DNA of 9,690 nucleotides from Clostridia bacterium (GTDB lineage: Bacteria; Bacillota; Clostridia; Oscillospirales; Acutalibacteraceae), in contig JAFRKM010000034.1 of the NCBI GenBank assembly GCA_017431755.1, positions 1 through 9,690 of the forward strand. The letters are read 5' to 3'. Shown one piece after another: positions 1-6,642 of this stretch. The notes beneath the pieces were generated by a model. It saw only the letters and a program-made list of their open reading frames with translations. It did not search any database and was not told where the DNA came from. Each line of letters starts with the position of its first letter. The first letter of the stretch is position 1. The position numbers and the translations under genes are program-made.

Positions 1-303
1 GCTACTCAGCTTACACTCATTTTTTTAATACCATACACAATTTACAGGGGATTTAATTTTTATGGTGCTGATCCATTTGATATAGTAACCGGACAATCTT
101 TTGTAGTAATGGTCTCATCGTTTATGCCGCTGCCCGGTGGTTCTGGTGCCGCAGAAGGATGTTTTTACGTGTTCTTTTCCATGTTCTTTACTCCAAATAC
201 TATTAAATCTGCAATATTAATCTGGAGGATTATCACATATTTCTTGAATATTATAATATTTGCTCCATTTATTAGATTTCCAAAAAAAATTAAAAATAAA
301 TAA
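1..303 (+). CDS. Lysylphosphatidylglycerol synthase TM (UPF0104/MprF flippase-like) family protein, C-terminal part
   Basis: The reading frame is open from base 1, so the gene begins upstream and only the last 100 codons are here; the ATG at 109 is internal. The fragment has hydrophobic segments at about residues 5-16, 30-40, 50-62 and 70-92, and ends in a basic cytoplasmic-type tail (KKIKNK). The motif SSFMPLPGGSGAAEG matches the conserved C-terminal Pro/Gly loop of the UPF0104 family, which includes the flippase half of MprF and the membrane part of archaeal AglD. By eye about a third of the residues match, without gaps, the C-terminus of the complete family member at 1372-2376, so the two are paralogs. 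A role in moving or handling a lipid-linked substrate is inferred from the family; the substrate is unknown. The stop is 26 bases before the glycosyltransferase start, which suggests one transcript. Confidence 0.85.
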   Translation, partial: ATQLTLIFLIPYTIYRGFNFYGADPFDIVTGQSFVVMVSSFMPLPGGSGAAEGCFYVFFSMFFTPNTIKSAILIWRIITYFLNIIIFAPFIRFPKKIKNK

Positions 304-315
304 ATGCTCTTTATA

Positions 316-323
316 AAAGGAGG
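316..323 (+). promoter_or_regulatory. Ribosome binding site of the glycosyltransferase
   Basis: AAAGGAGG is a near-perfect Shine-Dalgarno. It is 6 bases before the first ATG (330) and 9 bases before the second, adjacent ATG (333). Either could be the true start, and the protein differs by one Met. Confidence 0.85.
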
Positions 324-329
324 TTTAAA

Positions 330-1325
330 ATGATGGATTCCCCAAAAATAAGTTTAGTTATTCCGGTTTATAATGTAGAGCAATATCTTATCCGCGCATT
401 AAAATCTGTGGAAGACCAAACGTTTAAAAATTTTGAGGCGATTGTTGTAGATGATGGATCAACAGATAAAAGTTTAGAAATAGCAGAAAAATTCTGCCAA
501 AAAAACGAAAACTTTTTTTTAATAAAGCAGAAAAATAAAGGTCCTGCTGCAGCCAGAAATACAGCGCTTGACTCTTGCCGAGGGGAATATATAGGCTTTA
601 TGGACAGCGACGATTGCCTAGAACCACAGTATTTAGAGCTTTTATATAATGCAGCCGTAAAAAATGATGCAGATATAAGTTGCTGTAATTTTAATTTTTA
701 TTATCCTGAAAAAAATTTAAAAATATATATGCCTTTTACTTCTCTGCCAGGAGTATATTCCAAAACACAAGCTTTAAAAAAATTAATACTCGATATCGGT
801 ATGCATTATTTTGTTTGGAACAAACTAATAAAAAGAGCGCTTTTTTTTGAAAACGATTTCAAATTTGACGAAATGTATTTTGAAGATATTGCCGCGTCAC
901 CCAAGCTATTTTACTACGCAAATAAAATAGTAATTTTAGGTAAAGCACTTTATAACTACACTAGCAGAGAAACCAGTATACTCCACTCAATGAATACTAA
1001 AAGAATAAGCGATTATATTAAATCTTTAGGCGTAATAAGAAATTTTTTAGAGAATAAAAAAGCATATAAAGATTACAGCACACAAATTTGGCTATATGCG
1101 CAAAAGCTAAAATTGGTTAGCTATTATTATATTTTTATGCTTCATGCCAAAGAAACAAATTTTAATAAATTTCTAGAAAATATAAGTTCTGCTAAAAAAT
1201 CGATAGACTATTTTGCTGGGAAATTATTTAAACCTACTAAAGAGGACGAATTACCAGAAGTACCTTACCCTATTATCAGTCCCCCGCCAAAAGCTAAAAC
1301 CAAGAAAGCAAAAAACAAAAAATAA
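330..1325 (+). CDS. Family 2 (GT-A fold) glycosyltransferase
   Basis: This 331-residue protein probably transfers a sugar from a nucleotide-sugar donor to a membrane-linked acceptor on the cytoplasmic face. The N-terminus (residues 7-50) has the GT2 signature: SLVIPVYNVEQYL, then VVDDGSTD with the donor-binding acidic pair D41/D42. GPAAARN (71-77) is the next family motif and DSDD at 92-95 is the metal-binding DXD. The second half has WNKL (163-166), FEDI (184-187, likely catalytic acid region) and a YNYTSRETSI segment, a pattern common in capsule and exopolysaccharide GT2 enzymes. No membrane segment is evident, so it is probably a peripheral protein. The last 25 or so residues are odd: a proline-rich linker (PEVPYP, SPPP) followed by a Lys-rich end, possibly a membrane-surface anchor. 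It sits between two UPF0104 membrane proteins, which suggests a glycolipid or glycopolymer job. Donor and acceptor cannot be told from sequence. Confidence 0.92.
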   Translation: MMDSPKISLVIPVYNVEQYLIRALKSVEDQTFKNFEAIVVDDGSTDKSLEIAEKFCQKNENFFLIKQKNKGPAAARNTALDSCRGEYIGFMDSDDCLEPQYLELLYNAAVKNDADISCCNFNFYYPEKNLKIYMPFTSLPGVYSKTQALKKLILDIGMHYFVWNKLIKRALFFENDFKFDEMYFEDIAASPKLFYYANKIVILGKALYNYTSRETSILHSMNTKRISDYIKSLGVIRNFLENKKAYKDYSTQIWLYAQKLKLVSYYYIFMLHAKETNFNKFLENISSAKKSIDYFAGKLFKPTKEDELPEVPYPIISPPPKAKTKKAKNKK

Positions 1326-1344
1326 ATTTAACTTTTGAATAAAC

Positions 1345-1378
1345 TTCCCATGTGTACCAAATACTATACACATGGGAA
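1345..1378 (+). promoter_or_regulatory. Perfect 12-bp hairpin enclosing the start codon of the next gene; terminator-like
   Basis: TTCCCATGTGTA (1345-1356) pairs fully with TACACATGGGAA (1367-1378) around a 10-base loop, and AATTTTT follows at 1379-1385. The form is that of an intrinsic terminator for the glycosyltransferase, whose stop is at 1323-1325. Yet the ATG of the downstream membrane protein (1372-1374) lies in the right arm. It may be a partial terminator, a translational lock, or both. The left arm also carries an ATG (1350) that opens a 13-codon frame ending at 1391, out of frame with the main gene. Confidence 0.6.
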
Positions 1379-2376
1379 AATTTTTAGATAAAATAAAAAA
1401 ATACAAAAATAGCATTTTATTTGTTCTTTCACTTATTATTCTAGTTTATTTTTGTACTATAAATAATAATTTAATATGTCTTTGCAAAGTGCTCCCATTT
1501 CTTAATTTATATTGGCTTATTGGGGGATTTTTTGCGCTGCTTATTTCATGGTATTTCGAAAGCAGAGTTATTGCCACAATAGCGCAAAATTTAAACAGCG
1601 GCAAAATATCTAATCGTTTCTTTTATAAAACAATTGTTTATTCACAGTATTTTTCTGCAATAACCCCCATGGGAATTGGTTATCAACCCGCACAAATATT
1701 AAAATTAAAAGAAAAAGGTATAACGACCGAAAACGCAGTTGTTATACTTACCAAAAAATTATTAATCTATCAAACTACACTTGCAATATATTCAATTATT
1801 ACATCAATAATTTACTATGATCAGTTAAAGAATTCATTTCCTGGACTTATTTTATTTATTGCAATTGGAGTGTTTTTTCAGTGCTTTACAGTTTTACTAT
1901 TAATGATACTAAAATTTGAATCTAAATTTGTTTTAAAAGCAGCAAAAAGAGTGATTTTTATATGCGCAAAAATAAAACTAATAAAAAATCCGGAAAAGAC
2001 AATAATTAGTTTTAATAGAAAAATTAAATCAATCCTTGAATGTAATGTCAAGCTTGGAGGAAAAACAAGTTTAAAATTATACTTATTTAATTTTCTGCAA
2101 ATAACGTTTTTGCTTTCAATACCGTTTTTTGTATTTAAATCTTTCAATCATGAATTTAACCCCATAATAGAAACAATCTGCACACAATCAGTAGTCAATA
2201 CAGTCTCTTCATTTACTCCTTTGCCCGGTTCCTCAGGTACAACAGAAAATGGCTTTTTAAAGATGTTTTCTTTAATATTTAGCAAAGAAGAAATTTCAGT
2301 TGCTATGATTATATGTAGATTTATATCTTTTTATTTTGTTGTAATTATAGGTGCACTGTTTAAAAAAATTAAATAG
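1372..2376 (+). CDS. Lysylphosphatidylglycerol synthase TM (UPF0104/MprF flippase-like) family protein
   Basis: A complete 334-residue polytopic membrane protein, close to the family's usual 300-350. Hydrophobic helices are visible at about 14-30, 44-60, 128-149, 157-180, 236-257, 265-282 and 307-330. A Lys-rich N-terminus precedes the first helix. Two family hallmarks are present: YFSAITPMGIGYQPAQI (93-109) and SSFTPLPGSSGTTE (279-292). Family members include the phospholipid-flipping half of MprF and the AglD membrane domain; no aminoacyl-transfer domain is attached here. The partial gene at 1-303 is a paralog. The most likely role is translocating or presenting a lipid-linked product of the neighbouring GT2 enzyme, which is inference. 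The start is uncomfortable: there is no Shine-Dalgarno and the ATG is inside a hairpin. The frame has an upstream stop at 1336 and no better ATG, GTG or TTG, so I keep 1372. The 3' end overlaps the convergent hydrolase gene by 8 bases. Confidence 0.85.
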   Translation: MGKFLDKIKKYKNSILFVLSLIILVYFCTINNNLICLCKVLPFLNLYWLIGGFFALLISWYFESRVIATIAQNLNSGKISNRFFYKTIVYSQYFSAITPMGIGYQPAQILKLKEKGITTENAVVILTKKLLIYQTTLAIYSIITSIIYYDQLKNSFPGLILFIAIGVFFQCFTVLLLMILKFESKFVLKAAKRVIFICAKIKLIKNPEKTIISFNRKIKSILECNVKLGGKTSLKLYLFNFLQITFLLSIPFFVFKSFNHEFNPIIETICTQSVVNTVSSFTPLPGSSGTTENGFLKMFSLIFSKEEISVAMIICRFISFYFVVIIGALFKKIK

Positions 2377-2391
2377 AAAAAGTTAATTTTT
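2364..2391. terminator. Possible weak bidirectional terminator across the convergent gene ends
   Basis: AAAAATTAA (2364-2372) pairs with TTAATTTTT (2383-2391) around a 10-base loop. The stem is symmetrical, so both strands end in a T run, and it spans the stop codons of both convergent genes. It is all A-T and therefore weak; in such an AT-rich region it could be chance. Confidence 0.3.
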
Positions 2392-3166
2392 GAGTATTTA
2401 TTTTCGGTGCAACATGTAAATTAAAATCTTTGTTTAAAGATATTCCAAATTTATTAAGATGACATACCGAGGTTTCTATAGCAAGTTCCGGAACATTATT
2501 ATGCGCACTAAGATGAGATAATATTATATTTTTTGCACCATTTTTAATAAGATGAGGCAAAAATTCCGCACAATCTTGGTTGGAAAGATGTCCAGAACTA
2601 GAGAGTATGCGCTTTTTTAAATAATATGGGTACGGACCATTTTCTAACATCATAACATCATGGTTAGATTCTAGCATTATAATATTTGCACCTGTAAGAG
2701 CGTTTTTTACTTCGTTTGATATGAATCCTAAATCAGTGCAAATTGCAAACTTTTCACCAATTTTATTTGTAAATACAAATCCAAAACCTTCACTGCAATC
2801 ATGTGATATAGAAAACGCTTTTAATGATGCAAAACCCAAATCCGTTTCCTTTTTTTCAATAATTTCACAATTTGATTTATTTTCTATTATTCCTTTATCT
2901 TTTAAATTAGTTATAGTACCTTTTGAACCATAAATTTTAATGCCGTATCTTTTCGAAAACACTTTTAAACCAGAAACATGATCTGTATGCTCATGAGTTA
3001 TAAAAATACCCTTTACACTTGATATATCTATATTATTTTCGTGCAAGGATTTTTCAATTTGCCTTGCGCTTTTTCCGCAATCAATAATTACTGCGTCTTT
3101 GTTTTCAAATTCAGCGTAAGTACAGTTACCACTACTGCCGCTAAAAAGCGGACAAATTTTAATCAA
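2369..3166 (-). CDS. walJ: MBL-fold metallo-hydrolase, WalJ/YycJ type
   Basis: A 265-residue cytoplasmic metallo-beta-lactamase-fold protein, the usual size for WalJ/YycJ. The N-terminus carries the family-typical LFSGSSGNC (7-15). Metal ligands are visible: HEHTDH (58-63), H122, D145 in CTDLG, the ESNHD segment (166-170), and SHLS (217-220) near the C-terminus. WalJ is thought to be a nuclease-like hydrolase connected with division and DNA replication, and in Bacillus it is encoded with the WalRK cell-wall two-component system; its true substrate is not settled. Here it follows murA instead, so the wall context is kept. The start is TTG at 3166, chosen because AGGAGG lies 7 bases upstream and the protein begins exactly at the family start. 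A terminator separates it from murA. Its 3' end overlaps the convergent membrane-protein gene. Confidence 0.88.
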   Translation of the reverse strand: MIKICPLFSGSSGNCTYAEFENKDAVIIDCGKSARQIEKSLHENNIDISSVKGIFITHEHTDHVSGLKVFSKRYGIKIYGSKGTITNLKDKGIIENKSNCEIIEKKETDLGFASLKAFSISHDCSEGFGFVFTNKIGEKFAICTDLGFISNEVKNALTGANIIMLESNHDVMMLENGPYPYYLKKRILSSSGHLSNQDCAEFLPHLIKNGAKNIILSHLSAHNNVPELAIETSVCHLNKFGISLNKDFNLHVAPKINTQKLTFSI

Positions 3167-3173
3167 CTTTATT

Positions 3174-3179
3174 CCTCCT
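3174..3179 (-). promoter_or_regulatory. Ribosome binding site supporting the TTG start of the WalJ-type gene
   Basis: On the minus strand AGGAGG is followed by a 7-base spacer (AATAAAG) and then TTG at 3166. This strong site decides in favour of the TTG start; no ATG or GTG in frame is nearby. Confidence 0.85.
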
Positions 3180-3200
3180 ACTTGCTTACACTTTGGGCAG

Positions 3201-3233
3201 AAAAATTCCCGATAAAGATTTTTCTTTATCGAG
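3201..3233 (-). terminator. Intrinsic terminator after murA
   Basis: Read on the minus strand, CTCGATAAAG and CTTTATCGGG form a 10-bp stem (one G-U pair) with a 6-base loop, followed by AATTTTT. It begins 7 bases after the murA stop codon. The tail ends only 21 bases before the AGGAGG of the WalJ-type gene, so some read-through is probably needed for that gene. The inner 8-bp stem is symmetrical, and the plus strand also has a T-rich tail. Confidence 0.7.
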
Positions 3234-3240
3234 TTTTATT

Positions 3241-4536
3241 TTAAATTCCTGAAACATCTTCTTCGTTGGAAAATATATCCGAAACATGTTTTATATCAGC
3301 ACCTAAACTTGTTAATTTTTCTACGATATTTTCGTACCCTCTTTCAATATGATTTATATTATCTATGGTTGTTTTTCCTTTTGCTGATAAGCCAGCTATT
3401 ATAAGTGCTGCACCTGCTCTAAGATCAGTTGCGCTAACATTTGCACCGGTTAGAGTTTCTATTCCTTCAACTACTGCAAGTCTACCATCTACAGAGATTT
3501 TTGCTCCCATACGTCTTAATTCTTCAATATATCTAAATCTGTTATCCCAAACAGCTTCATTAACTATGCTAGTGCCTTCCACAGTAGAAAGGAGAGCGGT
3601 GATTTGGGGCTGCATATCTGTTGGAAATCCTGGGTGCGGCATCGTTTTAACGTTACATTTTTTTAATGGCTTATTGCAAAATACTCTTATGGATTCGTCA
3701 AATGTTTCCACATTAACTCCCATCTCTTCTAGTTTTGCAGTAATAGATTCTAAATGCTTTGGAATAACATTTTCTATTGTAACGTCTCCCCTAGTAACTA
3801 CAGCTGCGGCCATGTAAGTTCCGGCTTCAATTTGATCGGGTATTATTGAATATGTTACACCTTTTAATTCTTGCACACCACGAATTTTTATAACATCGGT
3901 GCCTGCACCAAAAATATCCGCACCCATGCAGTTTAAAAAGTTAGCGAGGTCAACTATGTGAGGCTCTTTAGCAGCATTTTCTATAACAGTAAGGCCTTCG
4001 CTTTTTACAGCAGCAAGCATTATATTTACTGTTGCACCAACAGATACCACATCCAGATAAATATGTGTTCCTTTTAATTTATTATCTTCACATTTTACAT
4101 TAATAACACCCGAGTGAATATTATAATCAGCGCCTAATGCTTTAAAACCTTTTAAATGTTGATCTATAGGTCTTGTGCCGAAATCACAACCTCCTGGCAA
4201 ACAAACACTAGCTTTAGAAAATTTGCCCAAAAGAGCACCCATTAGATAACATGATGCTCTCATACCGCGCATTAAATCGTTCGGTGTTTCGCGAAATGTC
4301 ATTTTTGTAGGGTCAATTTCTATTGTGTTTTTATTTATCATTTTAATATTTGCACCCATGTCGCGTAGTATTCTACACATAAGTGTTATATCACTTATTG
4401 CTGGAATGTTTTCAATCCTACATATACCATCTGATAAAATTGCTGCAGGTAAAATTGCCACTGCTGCATTTTTAGCACCACTTATTGATACCGTCCCTTT
4501 TAATTTATGCCCTCCAGATATTACAAACTTATCCAA
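3241..4536 (-). CDS. murA: UDP-N-acetylglucosamine 1-carboxyvinyltransferase
   Basis: MurA transfers enolpyruvate from phosphoenolpyruvate to UDP-GlcNAc, the committed cytoplasmic step of peptidoglycan precursor synthesis. The 431-residue length fits the family. Key residues are all present: K22 and N23 in ISGAKNA, the catalytic Cys117 in LPGGCDFGTRPID (Asp at this position would give fosfomycin resistance, so the enzyme is expected to be fosfomycin-sensitive), R122, and D307 in GFPTDMQPQ. The EPSP-synthase-like inside-out barrel repeats run the full length. The start is TTG at 4536, backed by GAGGTG 8 bases upstream and the canonical N-terminus. The gene lies 50 bases after prkC with no hairpin between, so it is probably the last gene of the rlmN-prpC-prkC-murA operon; a terminator follows. 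Many Firmicutes have two MurA copies, and which one this is cannot be told. Confidence 0.97.
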   Translation of the reverse strand: MDKFVISGGHKLKGTVSISGAKNAAVAILPAAILSDGICRIENIPAISDITLMCRILRDMGANIKMINKNTIEIDPTKMTFRETPNDLMRGMRASCYLMGALLGKFSKASVCLPGGCDFGTRPIDQHLKGFKALGADYNIHSGVINVKCEDNKLKGTHIYLDVVSVGATVNIMLAAVKSEGLTVIENAAKEPHIVDLANFLNCMGADIFGAGTDVIKIRGVQELKGVTYSIIPDQIEAGTYMAAAVVTRGDVTIENVIPKHLESITAKLEEMGVNVETFDESIRVFCNKPLKKCNVKTMPHPGFPTDMQPQITALLSTVEGTSIVNEAVWDNRFRYIEELRRMGAKISVDGRLAVVEGIETLTGANVSATDLRAGAALIIAGLSAKGKTTIDNINHIERGYENIVEKLTSLGADIKHVSDIFSNEEDVSGI

Positions 4537-4544
4537 AGCGCTCC

Positions 4545-4550
4545 CACCTC
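4545..4550 (-). promoter_or_regulatory. Ribosome binding site supporting the TTG start of murA
   Basis: On the minus strand GAGGTG is followed by GGAGCGCT (8 bases) and then TTG at 4536. It fixes the non-ATG start, which also matches the normal MurA N-terminus. Confidence 0.8.
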
Positions 4551-4586
4551 TTTACTAATTTCTATAATTTTTATTGATTTTTATTT

Positions 4587-6596
4587 TCAGCCGCCGTACA
4601 CAGCGCCTTCATCTACGCCACCTGATCTACTAGAAGAAGTATCTTTATAGCTATATGAACGCACCCTCTTTACATTATTTGACGACGCGTCAAAATCAAC
4701 TTCATAAACCCTATATTGTGAACCATCTAAATTTACATTAACGGTCTTTTTGCCCGAAGTCCCTTTCATCTGGTAGACATATGTTCCATTATAAGAAGGT
4801 ACAACTTTTTTTGTTTCTTCCAAAACCCCATCAACATATGTTGTAACAGTTACTTCGTGTGTTACTTCAGACGGTAAATCAACAGATACACTTAGTGATT
4901 TTTCTCTTTTAACACCGGAACTTACCGTTAGTTTAACAGTGGAATCTTTATTTACGGAAACACCCGGAAGAGGATCCATAGAAATAACAGTATCTTTAGG
5001 CTTGTCGCTATTTTCATAAGATACATTATCAGAAACTTTTAAACCAGCAGAAGAAAGTTCGTGTCTAGCTGAAGATAATGTTTTATTAATCACATCAGGA
5101 ACAGTAACTTTTTCTTCTGAGTGCCCTTTGCTTATATAGAGCTTTACTGTAGTGTCTGCAGTGACTTTGCTACCTTCTTGCGGAGAAACATTAACCACAT
5201 ACCCTTCTTTAACATCTTTATCTTCAATCATAAGTATATCATATTTTAACCCCGCATTAGAAAGTTTTGATTTTGCCACTTCTTCCGTCAATCCTGCAAC
5301 AGATGGTACAGTTATTAAAACTCCAGAACTATTTACTTTTAATACTATTGTAGCATCTTCTTTTATTTTCTTTGAGCCAGGTAATGGGTCTTGATCTATA
5401 ATAATACCTTCAGGTTTAGAGGAATCATATACGGACTCTACTTTCCAAACAAATTTATATTCTGGATTATTTTGAACTTCTGATAATTGCATTCCTATAA
5501 AATTTGGGACATCAACATCTTTAGAAGAGTTTTTTCCGCAAGATCCAAAAAATGTAACAAAAATAAATACAAGAGAAAAAAGTACAACTGCTGCAGCAAT
5601 AGCACTAGTTATAATAATAGATTTACTTTTTTGCTTTTTGGCATCTTTCTTTTTTGTTTCTTTGTAATTATACTTATCACCATAATTAGCTCTGCCTCTA
5701 CGGTCAACATTATCAATATATTTCGTGGGGTTATCATCCATAAAACAATTATAATCAAAAATTATATCGGGGTTATCTTCAAATTTTTCTATATCGCTTA
5801 TCATTTCCTCTGCAGAACTATACCTATAAGCAGATTCTTTTTCCATAGAGTGAAGAACGATTTGTTCTAAACCTTTTGGGATATTAGGATTAATTTCACG
5901 CGGTGGTTTAGGGCTTGACTGCATCTGCATAATTGCAACAGACACTGCATTATCCGCCTCAAATGGCAGTTTGCCCGTTATCATTTCATAAAGCATTACA
6001 CCAACGGAATATAAATCGGCTTTTTCGTCAATCATTCCACCTCTTGCTTGCTCAGGTGAAATATAGTGCACGGAGCCTATGGCTCTATCTGTCATTGTTT
6101 GAGTTTCGTTGTGTGAAAATCTTGCAATCCCAAAATCTGTAACTTTAATGGTTCCATCATGCAAAAGCATAATGTTTTGGGGTTTTATATCACGGTGAAT
6201 TACCCCTTTACTATGGGCATGAATAAGTGCAGAAAGTATTTGATGAACAAAATAAACTGCATCTTTCCAATTTATTATCTTTTGATTTGAAATATATTCT
6301 TTTAAAGTTGTTCCCTCTATATATTCCATTACGATATACTGAATTTTAGTACCAAAGCTCACATCGTAAACTTTTACAATATTAGGATGTGACAAAACTG
6401 CAATAGCTTTAGATTCATTTTTAAAACGTCTTATAAATTCTTTATTACCCAAAAATTCATCTTTAAGTATTTTTATAGCAACTATTTTATCTTCAATTAT
6501 ATCGTAAGCACGGTATACAACTGCCATGCCTCCAACGCCAATTAATTCTTGAATTTCATATCTTGCATCTAATCTTTTGCCTGTATATTTATCCAT
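4587..6596 (-). CDS. prkC: Membrane serine/threonine protein kinase with PASTA repeats
   Basis: A PrkC/Stk1-type receptor kinase of 669 residues. The cytoplasmic Hanks kinase domain (about 12-275) has the glycine loop GVGGMAVV (20-27), ATP lysine K42 in VAIKIL, catalytic HRDIKPQN (134-141), DFG (154-156) and SPEQARGG at the end of the activation loop, with several Thr/Ser between as autophosphorylation sites. A basic juxtamembrane stretch (KKKDAKKQKSK) precedes one membrane helix at about 326-351. Outside are three PASTA repeats (about 361-422, 428-489, 497-561), which bind muropeptides or lipid II in known homologs. A beta-rich C-terminal region (566-650) and a Ser/Gly tail follow. I place the start at the ATG at 6596 because it gives the family N-terminus (MDKYTGKRLDARYE) and has AAGGAG 11 bases upstream; a TTG at 6653 in the same frame has neither. 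The cognate phosphatase gene is 46 bases upstream and murA 50 bases downstream. Confidence 0.96.
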   Translation of the reverse strand: MDKYTGKRLDARYEIQELIGVGGMAVVYRAYDIIEDKIVAIKILKDEFLGNKEFIRRFKNESKAIAVLSHPNIVKVYDVSFGTKIQYIVMEYIEGTTLKEYISNQKIINWKDAVYFVHQILSALIHAHSKGVIHRDIKPQNIMLLHDGTIKVTDFGIARFSHNETQTMTDRAIGSVHYISPEQARGGMIDEKADLYSVGVMLYEMITGKLPFEADNAVSVAIMQMQSSPKPPREINPNIPKGLEQIVLHSMEKESAYRYSSAEEMISDIEKFEDNPDIIFDYNCFMDDNPTKYIDNVDRRGRANYGDKYNYKETKKKDAKKQKSKSIIITSAIAAAVVLFSLVFIFVTFFGSCGKNSSKDVDVPNFIGMQLSEVQNNPEYKFVWKVESVYDSSKPEGIIIDQDPLPGSKKIKEDATIVLKVNSSGVLITVPSVAGLTEEVAKSKLSNAGLKYDILMIEDKDVKEGYVVNVSPQEGSKVTADTTVKLYISKGHSEEKVTVPDVINKTLSSARHELSSAGLKVSDNVSYENSDKPKDTVISMDPLPGVSVNKDSTVKLTVSSGVKREKSLSVSVDLPSEVTHEVTVTTYVDGVLEETKKVVPSYNGTYVYQMKGTSGKKTVNVNLDGSQYRVYEVDFDASSNNVKRVRSYSYKDTSSSRSGGVDEGAVYGG

Positions 6597-6607
6597 GGTA
6601 CTTTTTT

Positions 6608-6613
6608 CTCCTT
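6608..6613 (-). promoter_or_regulatory. Ribosome binding site that sets the prkC start
   Basis: AAGGAG on the minus strand, 11 bases before the ATG at 6596. It lies after the prpC stop codon and argues against the longer TTG start inside prpC. Confidence 0.75.
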
Positions 6614-6642
6614 GTCCATAATAAATTTTATAATATTCTAAA

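Noticed and set aside
109..111. ATG as the start of a 64-residue protein
   Set aside because: The frame is open back to base 1 and the upstream residues align with the paralog at 1372-2376, so it is an internal Met.
513..848. Two T8 tracts (513-520 and 841-848) in the glycosyltransferase as phase-variation sites
   Set aside because: Runs of eight are expected by chance in such AT-rich coding sequence and the frame is intact; there is no evidence of length variation.
1878..2147. Minus-strand open frame of 89 codons
   Set aside because: It is antisense within the well-supported UPF0104 membrane protein and resembles no family.
2721..6142. Plus-strand open frames of 67-150 codons at 2721-2933, 3041-3244, 3365-3817, 4325-4558, 5152-5394, 5487-5870 and 5933-6142
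   Set aside because: Each lies mostly or wholly opposite walJ, murA or prkC, whose proteins are clear family members. The plus-strand translations have no recognisable motifs and no convincing ribosome sites.
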